Part shown: positions 1 through 9,615 of the stretch, piece by piece
How the letters are laid out: the number at the start of each line of letters is the position of its first letter
Position numbering within the stretch: the first letter of the stretch is position 1
Assembly (NCBI GenBank): GCA_963734395.1
Contig: CAVTGY010000002.1
Coordinates: 124,001-188,000, forward strand
Origin: Bog-756 sp963734395
GTDB lineage: Bacteria; Actinomycetota; Acidimicrobiia; Acidimicrobiales; RAAP-2
Reading direction: 5' to 3'
DNA length: 64,000 nt
Program-made: the position numbers and the translations under genes
The notes under the pieces: generated by a model
What the model was told of the DNA's origin: nothing
The model's database searches: none
What the model saw: only the letters and a program-made list of their open reading frames with translations

Positions 1-514
1 CGGGACGCCAAGCAGGTCGCAGATGACCCGCACCGGAAGTGGATGGGTGAACTCGGTCATCAGGTCGACGTCGCCGGCGTCAACGATGGCGTCGAGCAGA
101 TCGTCGACCACTTTCTGGGTCTGATCCTGTAGCGACTGCACCACCTTGGGGGTGAACGCAGCGGCCACCAGGCCGCGTAGACGAGTGTGGTCGGGCGGAT
201 CTCGGAAGATGAACGGTCTGAGGGCCACCGCGCCGACTGTCTTCGGGTCTCTCCTCGCGGGTCGGCGCTCGACGAAATCGTTCCGGAATTCCCCCTTCGT
301 CCATGTTCATGCTGTCCGAACTGGCACGGCGGTCTCTCAGGACGGCGAGGCAGTCGGCGTGACGGGCGAGCACCCAAAAACCCATCTCGTTGCGATGGAT
401 CGGTGCCCGCTCCCGGAGTTCGGCATACAGGGGAAACGGATCGCTCGCCCACTGGGGATCCAGCGGATCGAAGACGGGTTGATCGGATGTCGGTTCCACC
501 GCTGACGAGGTCAT
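1..514 (-). CDS. Cytochrome P450, N-terminal part (cut by window edge, one frame slip)
   Basis: Haem monooxygenase fragment. The start is at 514 (MTSSAVEPTSDQ). The first ~65 residues (FDPLDPQWASDPFPLYAELR, GFWVLARHADCLAVLRD) are the usual P450 beginning. Near 270-290 the frame slips, and the next frame gives FIFRDPPDHTRLRGLVAAAF, the conserved DPPDHTRLR region, and then VICDLLGVP at the window edge. The haem-cysteine part lies outside. It is the last gene of a minus-strand run after ipdC, about 110 bases downstream of it, so a steroid or other cyclic-lipid substrate is a reasonable inference. I cannot assign the CYP subfamily. Confidence is high for P450 and low for substrate. Confidence 0.85.
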
Positions 515-626
515 CGGCGAGTCATGCTATCCGTCACCATTGCTGACAGGGGGTTGTGCGGCCGGCAACCGGTGTCCTGGCCGGCCGATCCGGCGTGGAG
601 GGCAACAACAGCGTGGACGACCCCAT

Positions 627-1715
627 TTACGACGACCTCGGGGCGGCTTGTCCCAACCGGTCGAGCACGGCGGTGGCCTCATCGATGACCCGCCCGATCA
701 GTTCGGCGACGGTCGGCAGTTCGTCGATGCTCCCCACCACCTGGCCGGTCGGGAGCACGCCGACGTCGGTGCGGCCATCGACCAGCGCAGCCTTGGTCAT
801 CATGGGGGCGTTGGCGGCCATCACCACCTGGGGCCAGGAGAGCTCGTTGCCGTGCTTGAGGGCTCGTCCCTCTTTCAGCAGGGAGAGCAGCGAGGTATCC
901 GTCTGCTGGCGAAAGGCGCGGGCGTTGAGGTACGACCGGGGCAGGTTGCGCAACCAGCTCGATCGTTCGAGCCGGTCGACCAGCGCGGTGCGGATGACCC
1001 GTTGGGGGGCTCCGTCCACCGCGGTGGACACCACGGTGCCGGTCACCGGTGTGCCCAGGTAGACCTGCTTGACCGGGTCGGGAACCCGGCTCTCTTGGGT
1101 GAGCAGGAAGCGGGTGCCCATGGCGATCCCGTCGGCGCCGTAGGCGAGCGCGGCCACCAGGCCTCGACCGTCGAAGAATCCACCGGCGGCGATCACCGCC
1201 ACGTCGTCGCCCACCGCGTCCACCACCGCCGGGGTCAGCAACGACGTCGGCACCGACCCGGTGTGCCCGCCGCCTTCGCCGCCCTGGGCGATGACCGCGT
1301 CGACACCCCACTCCGGCCACCTTCTCCGCGTGCACGACGGGCCCCGATGGTCGGCATGACCACCAGGCCGGCCTGGCGGCAACGGGCGACCAACTCGGGG
1401 TTGGGGGCCTGGGCAAAGCTGGCCACCCTCACTCCGTTGTCGATCATCAGCGCCACACGCTCCCCGACGTCGTCGGCGTCGGTGCGCATGTTCACCCCGA
1501 AGGGCTTGTCGGTGCGCGAGCGGACGTCGGCGATGGCGGTGACCAGCTCCGGGTAGGTCATGGTGGTCGAGGCCAGAATGCCCAGTCCCCCGGCCTCGGC
1601 CGTGGCCGCCACCAGCCGGGGGCCGGCCACCCAGCCCATGCCGGTCTGGACGATCGGATACCGAACGCCGACCAGCCGGCAGAACCGGGTGTTGAGGGGG
1701 GACCGGATGCGGTCA
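627..1715 (-). CDS. ipdC: IpdC-like flavin oxidoreductase (nitronate monooxygenase fold)
   Basis: TIM-barrel FMN enzyme of the nitronate monooxygenase/2-nitropropane dioxygenase family. In mycobacterial cholesterol catabolism IpdC acts on the HIP-derived C/D-ring CoA intermediates. The N-terminus reads RYPIVQTGMGWVAGPRLVAA and AEAGGLGILASTTMTYPEL. After a slip near 1310-1340 the second frame gives VDAVIAQGGEGGGHTGSVPT (the FMN loop) and VIAAGGFFDGRGLVAALAYG (phosphate-binding part), ending at a TAA at 627. The exact start is unresolved: no good ATG/GTG is in frame before RYDLDRIRSPL, so the start lies near 1690-1715 at the ipdB stop, perhaps with another base error. The gene order echA20-ipdA-ipdB-ipdC matches the M. 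tuberculosis order Rv3550-Rv3553, which is the main reason for the specific name. Confidence 0.85.
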
Positions 1716-2503
1716 AGGTCGTACCTCGCGGTCCCGCATACCCCGGGGGTCGAGCACGGTGCGGAGGAGCTCGATCTCGTCCGGGGTGGGGAGGCGGGTC
1801 TCGGGCACCTCGGACGGCACCACCAGGTCGAACCCGGTGGCCTCGGCGATCTCGTCGACGGTCACCCCGGGGTGGACCGATCGCAGCCGCATCACCTTGT
1901 CCGGCGTCTCGAAGTCGAAGACCCCGAGGTTGGAGATCACGTGACGGATCTCGTGGAATCGGCTGGCCGAGGCGCCGGCCGATCGGGCCCGTTGGTAGCC
2001 GACACCGCACACCATGTCGACATGGGCGACGAACGACCGTCGGTGAGTGATTGGGCACCCAGTAACTGGTCGAATGGTTGACGGTGTTGCCAGGTGCTCC
2101 TCGAACGCCGACCAGTTGGGCCTTCGGGTGTGCCCAGTCCCCGATGGCGCTGATGTTCTGATTGCCGTCGCGATCGATCTGGCTGGCCATCATGATCAGG
2201 TTGCGACGGCCGGACCACACCACCTCGAACACCTTCCGGTAGGGCATGTGCGACTCGATGACCAGTGTGTCCGGCGCCGCTCCCAGCGGCGGTGTACCGA
2301 ACACCAGCGAGGCGTCGCCGTCGGTGAGCACCAGGTCGGGGGCGAAGGTCATGGCGGGCCAGCCGGGCGCCGAGGGCGGGCGCGGTCCCAAAGGCGCTGG
2401 CCATCACCTCGCCGTCGCCGCGGAACACCTCGGCACAGGCGACGGCGCAGTACTCGGCCCTGCTGACGCCGGTGCCGTCGGAGTCATCGGCGGGTGGTGT
2501 CAC
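1713..2503 (-). CDS. ipdB: CoA-transferase-like IpdB, beta subunit
   Basis: Beta subunit of the IpdAB pair. These look like class I CoA transferases, but the characterised pair acts as a hydrolase opening the last steroid ring of COCHEA-CoA. The start is a GTG at 2501-2503 (VTPPADDSDGTGVSRAEYCA) overlapping the ipdA stop as GTGA. Three frames are needed. The first runs to about 2375. The second carries VLTDGDASLVFGTPPLGAAP, VFEVVWSGRRNLIMMASQID and AIGDWAHPKAQLVGVRGAPG. The third starts near 2040 and carries VISNLGVFDFETPDKVMRL and VTVDEIAEATGFDLVVPSE before a TGA at 1713. The joined protein is about 263 residues, close to the usual ~250. The slips occur inside conserved sequence with nothing missing, so sequencing error is likelier than decay. 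Confidence 0.85.
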
Positions 2504-3370
2504 GTCGCACCGTTCCCGTCCGAGGCCCGAACGGTGGCCGTCTGGTAGTCGGCTTCGGGTCACCTCGAGGTACTGCCGGGTGAAGGCGGCCCAACGGTCG
2601 GGTTCGGCGGCCGCGGCCACATAGGCCCTCTGGAACTCTTCGTCGCGCGGATAGTCGGGAACGCACGCGGTGAAGTGGGCGCCACCCGGTGCCTCGACGA
2701 CGCCATCGGTCAACAGCCGGCTGATGCACATGGTCTGGAGGGAGCCCTCCGACGCGAACTGGTCGGTGTCGACGATTCGCTCGGTGGTCATGTACCGACG
2801 CTCGGCGGCGCCGAGGAAGAGCTCGTCGAAGAAGGGATCCGGTCCGAGGATCTGCCCGGAACCTCCGGGTATCGGCCCGGTTGACGTGGACCAGGGCGGC
2901 ATCGAGCCGAAGTGCCGGCATGGCCACCAGCTCTTCGGCGTCGTCGTAGGGCGAGGTCACCGTGCGCAACCACGGATTGACCGTCAGCACGTCGGACCCG
3001 AGTCCGGCCCGGGTGGGAAGGAAGGGAAGCCGTTGCGAGGCGGCCAGCAGTCCCAGGTAGAACATGCCCTCGTCGATCTCCTGCACTCGATGGCCGCGGT
3101 CTGGCGAGCCACCTTGAAGTGGGGATCGGTGGGGATGGAGTCGAGGGTCACGAATCCGAACACCACCTTGGCCACCTTGCCGGCGGCACACAGCAATCCG
3201 ACATCGGGCCCCCCGTAGGAGACCACGGTGAGATCGGTCAGGTCCGAGCGGAGAATGGCCCGGACCGCGGCCATCGGCTTTCGCCGCGAGCCCCATCCCC
3301 CGATACCGATGGTCATCCCGCTTCGCAATTCGCCGACCAGATCGTCGAGCGAGAGTCGCTTGTCAGCCAT
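2500..3370 (-). CDS. ipdA: CoA-transferase-like IpdA, alpha subunit
   Basis: Alpha subunit partnering IpdB in steroid C/D-ring opening. The ATG is at 3370, eleven bases after the echA20 stop. The opening MADKRLSLDDLVGELRSGMT followed by IGIGGWGSRRKPMAAVRAI is the standard CoA-transferase alpha start. The frame slips near 3090 (after FKVARQTAAIE, resuming with VQEIDEGMFYLGLLAASQRL), near 2880 (resuming with ILGPDPFFDELFLGAAERRY) and near 2550. The last frame ends ADYQTATVRASDGNGAT with a TGA at 2500-2502 that overlaps the ipdB GTG. The assembled length is about 290 residues, as expected. The overlap shows translational coupling of the two subunits. Confidence 0.85.
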
Positions 3371-3381
3371 GGTCGCCCGAC

Positions 3382-4142
3382 CTACTTGGTGGTGTCGGCG
3401 TCGCGCTTCTCCACGAACGCCGCCCGCTGCTCGTCGGCGACCCCGGCGACATGCAGCTCGTAGGTGAATCCCTGTTCGAAGCGGTAGCTGGTCTTCACGT
3501 CCACCGGGTCGATCCCGTTGAGCGATTCCTTGGCCCGCCTGATGATGGTCGGGCTCTTGGCGGCGATGTCCTCGGCGACCTCGGTGGGCCGCCTCGATCA
3601 GCTGGGCGGCGGGTACCACCCGGAGAACCGATCCGTAGCCGAGCAGCTCGTCGGCGGTGGCCGGCTGCGCGGTATAGACCATCGAACGCATCCGGTGCTG
3701 GGGGACCAGCCTCGACAGGTGGGTGGCCGCACCCAAGGCGCCCCGATCGACCTCGGGCAATCCAAAGGTGGCGTCGTCGGAGGCGATGACGATGTCCGCG
3801 TTGCCCACGATGCCGATCCCGCCCCCGAGGCAGAACCCGTGAACGGCGGCGATGACCGGCACCTCGCACTCGTATACCGCGGCGAAGGCGGCGAAGCATC
3901 CGCGGTTGGCGCCGATCAGCGCCTGGTCTCCCGAGCGCCTGGATCTCCTTGATGTCCACGCCGGCGCAGAACCCCCGACCCTCGGCTCTGACGATGACCA
4001 CCCGGTTGTCGGGAACCCGCCCGGCGGCGGTCACCCGGTCGGCCAGGTCGAACCACCCGGCCACGTCGAGGGCATTGACCGGCGGATGGTCGATGACCAC
4101 TTCGGCGATGCCGGGCCGACTCTGGTGCGACGTGATGGGCAT
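3382..4142 (-). CDS. echA20: Enoyl-CoA hydratase EchA20-like
   Basis: Crotonase-fold enzyme; in mycobacteria EchA20 opens a ring of the HIP-CoA intermediate. The ATG is at 4142 with GGAGCAGG a few bases upstream. The first frame carries GIAEVVIDHPPVNALDVAGW and GRGFCAGVDIKEIQ (oxyanion-hole region). A slip near 3915 leads to MPVIAAVHGFCLGGGIGIVG (second oxyanion-hole glycine) and DATFGLPEVDRGALGAATHL. A further slip near 3590 gives the tail ending AFVEKRDADTTK with TAG at 3382. The total is about 253 residues against ~247 in the mycobacterial protein. It is the first gene of the minus-strand run echA20-ipdA-ipdB-ipdC-P450 and is divergent from an SDR gene. Confidence 0.85.
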
Positions 4143-4289
4143 GACCTGCTCCAGCGGATTCGGAGGCGGACCCCCGCCCTACTGGAGACGCCCGAGGCAT
4201 CGGGCGTCGCCGGCAGTGGCGACGGGCACGCACTCGGCGTGATCTGATACAGCGTCAGGACAGTACCAGTCGGAGACGGGGAGGCAGCT

Positions 4290-5215
4290 GTGGCCACATT
4301 CGATTTCGCCCGGTCGACCGGAGTGCTCGACTTCACCGACCGGGTGGTGGTGGTGACTGGCGGATCTCGTGGGATCGGACGGGGAATCGCCGAGGCGTTT
4401 CTGGCTGCGGGTGCCGAGGTGGTGGTGTGCGGGCGCACCGAAACGGCAAGGAGCGCGAGCTCCCCACCGTCTCCGATGCGGGGGGAACCGACCGCCGGGC
4501 GGTGTTCCTCAGCGCCGATGTCCGGCACCCGGATCAGGCGTCCTCGCTCATCGAAACGACCGCTCAACGGTTCGGGAGGATCGACACCCTGGTCAACAAC
4601 GCCGGGGGCTCGCCCGAGGCCGCCGCCGCCACCGCCTCCCCCCGTTTCTTCGAGTCGATCGTGGCCCTCAACCTCCTCGCCCCTCTCTACTGCGCCCAGG
4701 CGGCCAATTCGGTCATGCAGGACCAAACCGAGGGCGGATCGATCGTCAATATCGCCTCGGTCAGCGGAATCAGGCCGTCACCGGGAACCGCGGCCTACGG
4801 TGCGGCCAAGGCCGGGCTGATCAATCTCACCCAGTCACTGGCCATCGAATGGGCCCCCAAGGTGCGGGTGAACTGCCTCAGCGCCGGAATGGTGGCCACC
4901 GACGCCGCCGACGATCACTACGGCGGCCCCGAAGGGATTGCCGAGGCGGCCGCCACCGTGCCACTGGGCAGGTTCGGGACGATCGAGGACGTGGCCGGTC
5001 TGTGCCTGTTTCTGGCATCGCCCCTGGCCGGGTACGTGACCGGGGCCAATCTGGTGGCTCACGGCGGTGGGGAGCGACCGGCGTTCCTGGCCGCGGTCCG
5101 AGCGGGCCGTGGGGAAAACCCCGGTAGAAGTCGAGGAAAACCCCAGGTAGAAGGCGAACTCGGGCCTTCGGTCGACGGCGGGACGATCCGGAACCACGCC
5201 GGACCGGCCGGGTAG
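4290..5215 (+). CDS. Short-chain dehydrogenase/reductase
   Basis: NAD(P)-dependent SDR. The GTG at 4290 follows GGGGAGG at 4278-4284. The Rossmann motif TGGSRGIGRGIAEAF is in the first frame. A slip near 4440-4460 leads to the second frame with RIDTLVNNAGGSPEA, the catalytic serine in IVNIASVSGIRPSPGTAAYG, and the YxxxK pair as YGAAKAG. The body ends around LVAHGGGERPAFLAAVR. The final ~30 residues to the TAG at 5213-5215 are unlike the family and run through a short tandem repeat, so the true stop may be earlier. It is divergent from echA20. In M. tuberculosis SDR genes Rv3548c/Rv3549c are likewise divergent from echA20, which suggests a steroid-ring dehydrogenase role. Confidence 0.8.
5113..5156 (+). 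repeat. Two copies of a ~22-base direct repeat after the SDR domain
   Basis: GGAAAACCCC(A)GGTAGAAG followed by TCGA or GCGA occurs twice, at 5113-5134 and 5135-5157. A weaker GGTAGAAGAC echo lies at 5212-5220. The copies differ by one inserted A. They lie at the poorly conserved end of the SDR frame. Confidence 0.6.
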
Positions 5216-5330
5216 AAGACGGGGCTGGTCAGGCCAGTAAACCGCTCAAGTGCACGACCTCAGACGGTCGATGTTTCTCATGTGAGACCAGAACGGTCGG
5301 GCGTCCCGCTTCTCGGAGGCGGCAACTCGG

Positions 5331-6473
5331 GTGAGCGCGCGGCGGTCGAACGGTGGTGCGACCGACACCAAGCCGACCTTTGCGCTCGTCGGCACGCCGT
5401 ATCTCGAATATCTCCCGGTGGTCGACCTGTCCACCGGCCGGCTCCTCGGCATGGAGGCCCTTGTCCGCTGGCAGCACCCGACCCACGGGCTGATCTCGCC
5501 CGCCCGTCTGATTCCCCACGCCGAAGTGAGCGGTGACATCGGACCGCTCACCCGGTGGATCCTCATGGAGGCCTGCGAGAAGGCATGCAACTGGTCGCCG
5601 AGCGTGCAGTTGGGCGTCAACTGCACCATCCACCAGCTTCGTCGCGGTGATGTGTCCAAAGCGGTGGCCAACGCGCTGGACCACACCGGATTCCGAGCCG
5701 GGCAACTGACGCTGGAGGTCACCGAGGACGCCATCGTCGACTCGTCGGCGTCGGCCGACCTGAAGAACCTCTCGGAGATGGGTGTCCAGTTGTCGGTGGA
5801 CGACGTCGGTACCAACTGGTCGTCGTTCGAGCCGTTCAAGCGCAATTCGATCAGCACGGTCAAGATCGACGGCTCCTTCATCGCCGGACTCGAGTCGACC
5901 CAGGGAATCAACCGGTTGGTGGTGGAGACGGTGATCCACATGGCCCACTCGTTGGGTATGTCCACCATCGTCGAGTGGGTCGAGACCGCGGCCCAGGTGG
6001 AGATCGTGCGGGCGTTCAATGCCGATGCCGCGCAAGGGTTCTTCTTCTCGCGACCGATGTCGAGCGATGACGCGGTCACCTTCACCGCCGGCGCCGAGGT
6101 ACCCCAGTTCTCCTGTACCGAGGTGAGGACCCTGGTGGTGTCCCAGCCCGGGTCTGGACTCATCGATGTTGTCCGGTGGCCATCCCGACGTCGACCGGGG
6201 ACGATGCCGACGTTGCCCGATAGGCGAGCGATGCCGACGAGGAGGCCACCGAGGACACCGGTAGTGGCGACGACCCGGTCGGTGAGGTCGAGGCAGACCC
6301 CTCCACCGTGGGATGCCGTCGGGCTGGTCACCTCCGATCCGACCCCCGAGCGAGACGCCGGCGATCGACGACTCCGCCGAGCGTGGGAGGAGTCGACCGA
6401 GGACACCGTGCCGGTCGACCAGCCGGGCGACGGATCGCAGGATCCGTCACACTCTTCGACCGACGCCGCCTGA
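5331..6473 (+). CDS. EAL-domain protein (putative c-di-GMP phosphodiesterase)
   Basis: Stand-alone EAL domain of 380 residues, unbroken, with a GTG start. Visible signature elements are MEALVRWQHPTHGLISP (the EAL motif), LGVNCTIHQL (metal-binding Asn), LEVTEDAI (Glu), VDDVGTNWSSFE (the DDFGTGYSS motif with altered residues), VKIDGSF (catalytic Lys), EWVET in place of EGVET, and QGFFFSRPM. The main catalytic and metal residues are present, so hydrolysis of c-di-GMP is possible. The altered loop 6 and EWVET leave open a binding-only role. No GGDEF, PAS or membrane segment is visible. Residues beyond ~265 form a Pro/Arg/Asp-rich tail without recognisable domain. It stands alone between the SDR and pnt genes on the same strand. 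Confidence 0.85.
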   Translation: MSARRSNGGATDTKPTFALVGTPYLEYLPVVDLSTGRLLGMEALVRWQHPTHGLISPARLIPHAEVSGDIGPLTRWILMEACEKACNWSPSVQLGVNCTIHQLRRGDVSKAVANALDHTGFRAGQLTLEVTEDAIVDSSASADLKNLSEMGVQLSVDDVGTNWSSFEPFKRNSISTVKIDGSFIAGLESTQGINRLVVETVIHMAHSLGMSTIVEWVETAAQVEIVRAFNADAAQGFFFSRPMSSDDAVTFTAGAEVPQFSCTEVRTLVVSQPGSGLIDVVRWPSRRRPGTMPTLPDRRAMPTRRPPRTPVVATTRSVRSRQTPPPWDAVGLVTSDPTPERDAGDRRLRRAWEESTEDTVPVDQPGDGSQDPSHSSTDAA

Positions 6474-6646
6474 TTTCTCACCTGCTCTGTGTCGTCCCCG
6501 AACGGGCGCCGAGCGGGTGTGCCTGACGCCGATGACCGAGTGGTGAAGGGGCCGGGGTGAGCGCCGAGGGAGGGTGATCGGCCCGATCGGAGCCGCGATC
6601 CAGCCGGGAGTGGTCGTCCGCCCGTTTTGCCTGTATACCTCTGGCC

Positions 6647-7850
6647 GTGAAACTAGCCGTCGTCAGAGAGTCCCGACCGGGCGAGGATCGCGTGGCGATC
6701 GTGCCCGAGGTGGCATCCAGGCTGGCCGAAACCGGGATCGACGTGGTGGTGGAGTCGGGGGCGGGATCGGCGGCCCGATTCTCGGACGAGGACTTCGAAC
6801 GTGCGGGTGCGACCGTGGCGCCGGACGCAAGGTCTGCGCTGGCCGACGCCGCCATCGTCGCCCGGGTGCAGCCGCCGACGATCGAAGAGGTGGCCGATCT
6901 TCCCGGGGGAGTGTCCACGGTCAGCTTCTTCCAACCGGTCGCCGCTTCCGACGTGGTGAAGGCGCTGGCCGACAGGGGGGCGACGGTCTACAGCCTCGAC
7001 CTGCTTCCCCGAATCAGCCGTGCGCAGTCCATGGATGCACTCTCATCGCAGGCGACGGTGACCGGATACCGTGCCGGGCTGTCCGCGGCCGAGCATCTGG
7101 CCAAGTTCTTTCCCATGTTCATGACCGCTGCGGGTACCGTTCCACCGGCCAAGGTCCTGGTGATGGGAGCCGGCGTCGCCGGGTTGCAGGCCATCGCCAC
7201 CGCCCGCCGTCTGGGCGCGGTGGTGCGTGGCTACGACGTGCGGGCCGCGGCCAAAGAAGAGGTGCAGAGCCTCGGAGCCAAGTTCGTCGAGCTCGACCTC
7301 GAGACCCAGGAGGGTGCGGGCGGGTACGCAAAGGAGCAGTCGTCGGAATACCTGGCCAAACAGCAGGAGCTCCTCGCCGCCGAGGTGAGGGCCGTCCGAT
7401 GTGGTCATCACCACCGCACAGATACCCGGCCGGAAGGCACCGGTGCTGGTGACCGCCGACATGGTCGCCGGCATGTCCGAGGGGTCGATCATCGTGGACG
7501 CGGCGGCCGATTCGGGTGGCAACTGCGAGCTGACCGTGGCCGGTGAGGATGTCCGGGTCGGCGGGGTGACCGTGGTGGGACTGGCCAATCCACCGGCATC
7601 GATGCCGACCCACGCCAGCTTTCTCTACGCGCGCAACATCGCCAACTTCCTGGGGCTGCTGGTCAAGGACGGAGCGCTGGCGCCCGACTTCGACGATGAG
7701 ATCGTGGCCGGCACCTGTGTGGTCAGGAACGGAACGGTCGTGCACGGACCCACCGCCGAGGTGTTGGGTCTGGGACCCCCGAAGGCCGGTGGTGATGTCG
7801 CATCCGACTCCTCCCCCAGCCGCCTCTGGCGGGGACAGGAAATCCGAGTC
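6647..7850 (+). CDS. pntA: NAD(P) transhydrogenase subunit alpha, part 1 (NAD-binding dI)
   Basis: Soluble NAD(H)-binding component of the proton-translocating transhydrogenase, related to alanine dehydrogenase. The GTG at 6647 gives VKLAVVRESRPGEDRVAIVP. RISRAQSMDALSSQATVTGY and VLVMGAGVAGLQAIATARRL (Rossmann GAGVAG) are intact. A slip near 7395 moves to the frame with VITTAQIPGRKAPVLVTADM, GSIIVDAAADSGGNCELT and SFLYARNIANFLGLLVKDG. In this frame no stop occurs before the pntAB start, so the true stop (expected around 7790-7850) is probably hidden by another base error. The end given is approximate. It is the first gene of pntAA-pntAB-pntB. Confidence 0.85.
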
Positions 7851-7865
7851 GAAGGAGGACGGATC

Positions 7866-8218
7866 ATGACCACCGGGATTCTCGAATTCGTGACCATCTT
7901 CGTGCTGGCCGCATTCGTCGGCAACGAAGTCATCGGCCGGGTGCCGAGCATCCTGCACACCCCGCTCATGTCGGGGAGCAACGCCATCCACGGGATCGTG
8001 CTGGTGGGGACCATCCTGATCATGGGGAGTGCCCATGGCGCAGTGCAGATCACCCTGGCCTTCTTCGCCGTCCTTCTGGCCACCCTCAACATCGTCGGCG
8101 GCTTCGTGGTCACCGACCGCATGCTGGAGATGTTCAAGACCAAGCCGACCGAACGGGCCGCCCGGTCCGCCGACCGCGACAAGGCGGACCCGATGACGCC
8201 TCGGGTGGTACCCAATGA
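7866..8218 (+). CDS. pntAB: NAD(P) transhydrogenase subunit alpha, part 2 (membrane part)
   Basis: Small membrane subunit carrying part of the proton channel. The ATG at 7866 has GAAGGAGGA at 7851-7859. Hydrophobic helices include ILEFVTIFVLAAFVGNEVIG, NAIHGIVLVGTILIMGSAHG and ITLAFFAVLLATLNIVGGFV, followed by VTDRMLEMFK, the typical cytoplasmic end. The frame runs on past pntB's start. One base change near 8170-8195 would give DPDDASGGTQ and a TGA at 8216-8218 overlapping the pntB ATG (ATGA), which I take as the natural end. Confidence 0.85.
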
Positions 8219-9615
8219 CCCTCGACACATGGATCGACCTGGTCTATCTGCTGGCCGCCATCGGTTTCATCCTCGCCCTCAAAGGGCTGAGCTCGCCCAA
8301 GCACGCCCGTAACGGCAACCTGCTGGCCGCGGCCGCTGCCGCGGTGGCGGTTGGTTTCACCTTCGCCTACCCCCAGGTCCGCGAACACGCCTTGAACCTG
8401 GGACTCACCTTTGCGGCCATGGCCGTCGGCGCGGTCATCGCCGTGCCGGCGGCGCGCATGGTGAAGATGACCGCCATGCCCCAGATGGTGGCCATGTTCA
8501 ACGGGGTCGGTGGTGGCGCCGCCGCCCTGGTTTCGATCGTGGTCTTCCTCATCGAGGCACCGGGCAAGCCGGCCGTGTACCGGATCGCCGAGGTGCTGTT
8601 CGGTGTGCTGGTCGGATGCGTGTCCTTTTCCGGTAGCGCCATCGCCTTCGCCAAGCTGCAGGAGCTGATGCCCGGCCGGCCGGTCACCTACCCTGCGCAA
8701 CAGGTCATCAACGCGGTGGTGGCGGCGGCCATCCTGGCCCTGGCCATCGGGACGCTGGTGACCGGCAGCGTCCCCTGCTGGTGGCGACCGCCGTCCTCTC
8801 CTTGGTGCTGGGCGTGATCTTCGTGCTCCCGATCGGCGGTGCCGATGTGCCGGTGCTGATCTCGCTGCTCAACTCGTTCACCGGTCTGGCCGTGGCCGCA
8901 TCGGGCTTCACCCTCGACAACAACCTGCTGATCATCGCCGGCACCCTGGTCGGAGCGTCGGGCATCCTGCTCACCCGGATGATGAGCAAGGCGATGGGCC
9001 GCTCGCTGGCCAACGTGCTGTTCAGCGCGTTCGGGTCGGTGGTGACCGCCACCGGTGGCGCCGACGGATCGGGGGAGACCCGTCCGGTCAAGGCCGGCAC
9101 CCCCGAAGACATCGGCGTCCTCATCGCCTACGCCAGGAAGGTGGTGATCATTCCCGGTTACGGACTGGCCGTTGCCCAGGCCCAGCACACGGTGCGGGAG
9201 CTCGCCGACCTGTTGATGGCGAAAGGGGTGGAGGTCTTCTACGCCATCCATCCGGTGGCCGGTCGCATGCCGGGCCACATGAACGTGCTGCTGGCCGAGG
9301 CCAATGTTCCCTACGACGAGCTCAAGGAGATGGACGAAGCCAATCCGGAGATGGCCACCGCCGACGTGGCCCTGGTGGTCGGGGCCAACGACACGGTGAA
9401 CCCGGCGGCCAAGAACACGCGTGGGGAGCCCCATCTACGGCATGCCCATCATCAACGCCGACGAGGCGGAGAACATCGTGTTCCTCAAGCGCTCGATGCG
9501 GCCCGGGTTCGCCGGCATCGACAACGAACTGCTCTTCGACCCGAAGACCACCCTGTTGTTCGGTGACGCCAAGGACACGCTGACCAAGCTGGTGGCAGCG
9601 GTGAAGGACGCGTGA
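8215..9615 (+). CDS. pntB: NAD(P) transhydrogenase subunit beta
   Basis: Membrane (dII) and NADP(H)-binding (dIII) subunit coupling hydride transfer from NADH to NADP+ with proton flow. The ATG is at 8215. The first frame holds several helices (YLLAAIGFILALKGLSSPKH, MPQMVAMFNGVGGGAAALVS). It slips near 8775 into MATAVLSLVLGVIFVLPIGG, FTLDNNLLIIAGTLVGASGI and the dIII NADP site VVIIPGYGLAVAQAQHTVRE, IHPVAGRMPGHMNVLLAEAN and VGANDTVNPAA. It slips again near 9420 into IYGMPIINADEAENIVFLKR and NELLFDPKTTLLFGDAKDTL, with TGA at 9615. The joined length is ~466 residues, as usual. All canonical motifs survive, which supports base-calling errors. It converges with the PIN/TRAM gene. Confidence 0.88.

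Noticed and set aside
540..1556. Long plus-strand open frame opposite ipdC
   Set aside because: It is the antisense of conserved ipdC sequence, rich in Arg/Gly/Gln as typical for high-GC shadow frames.
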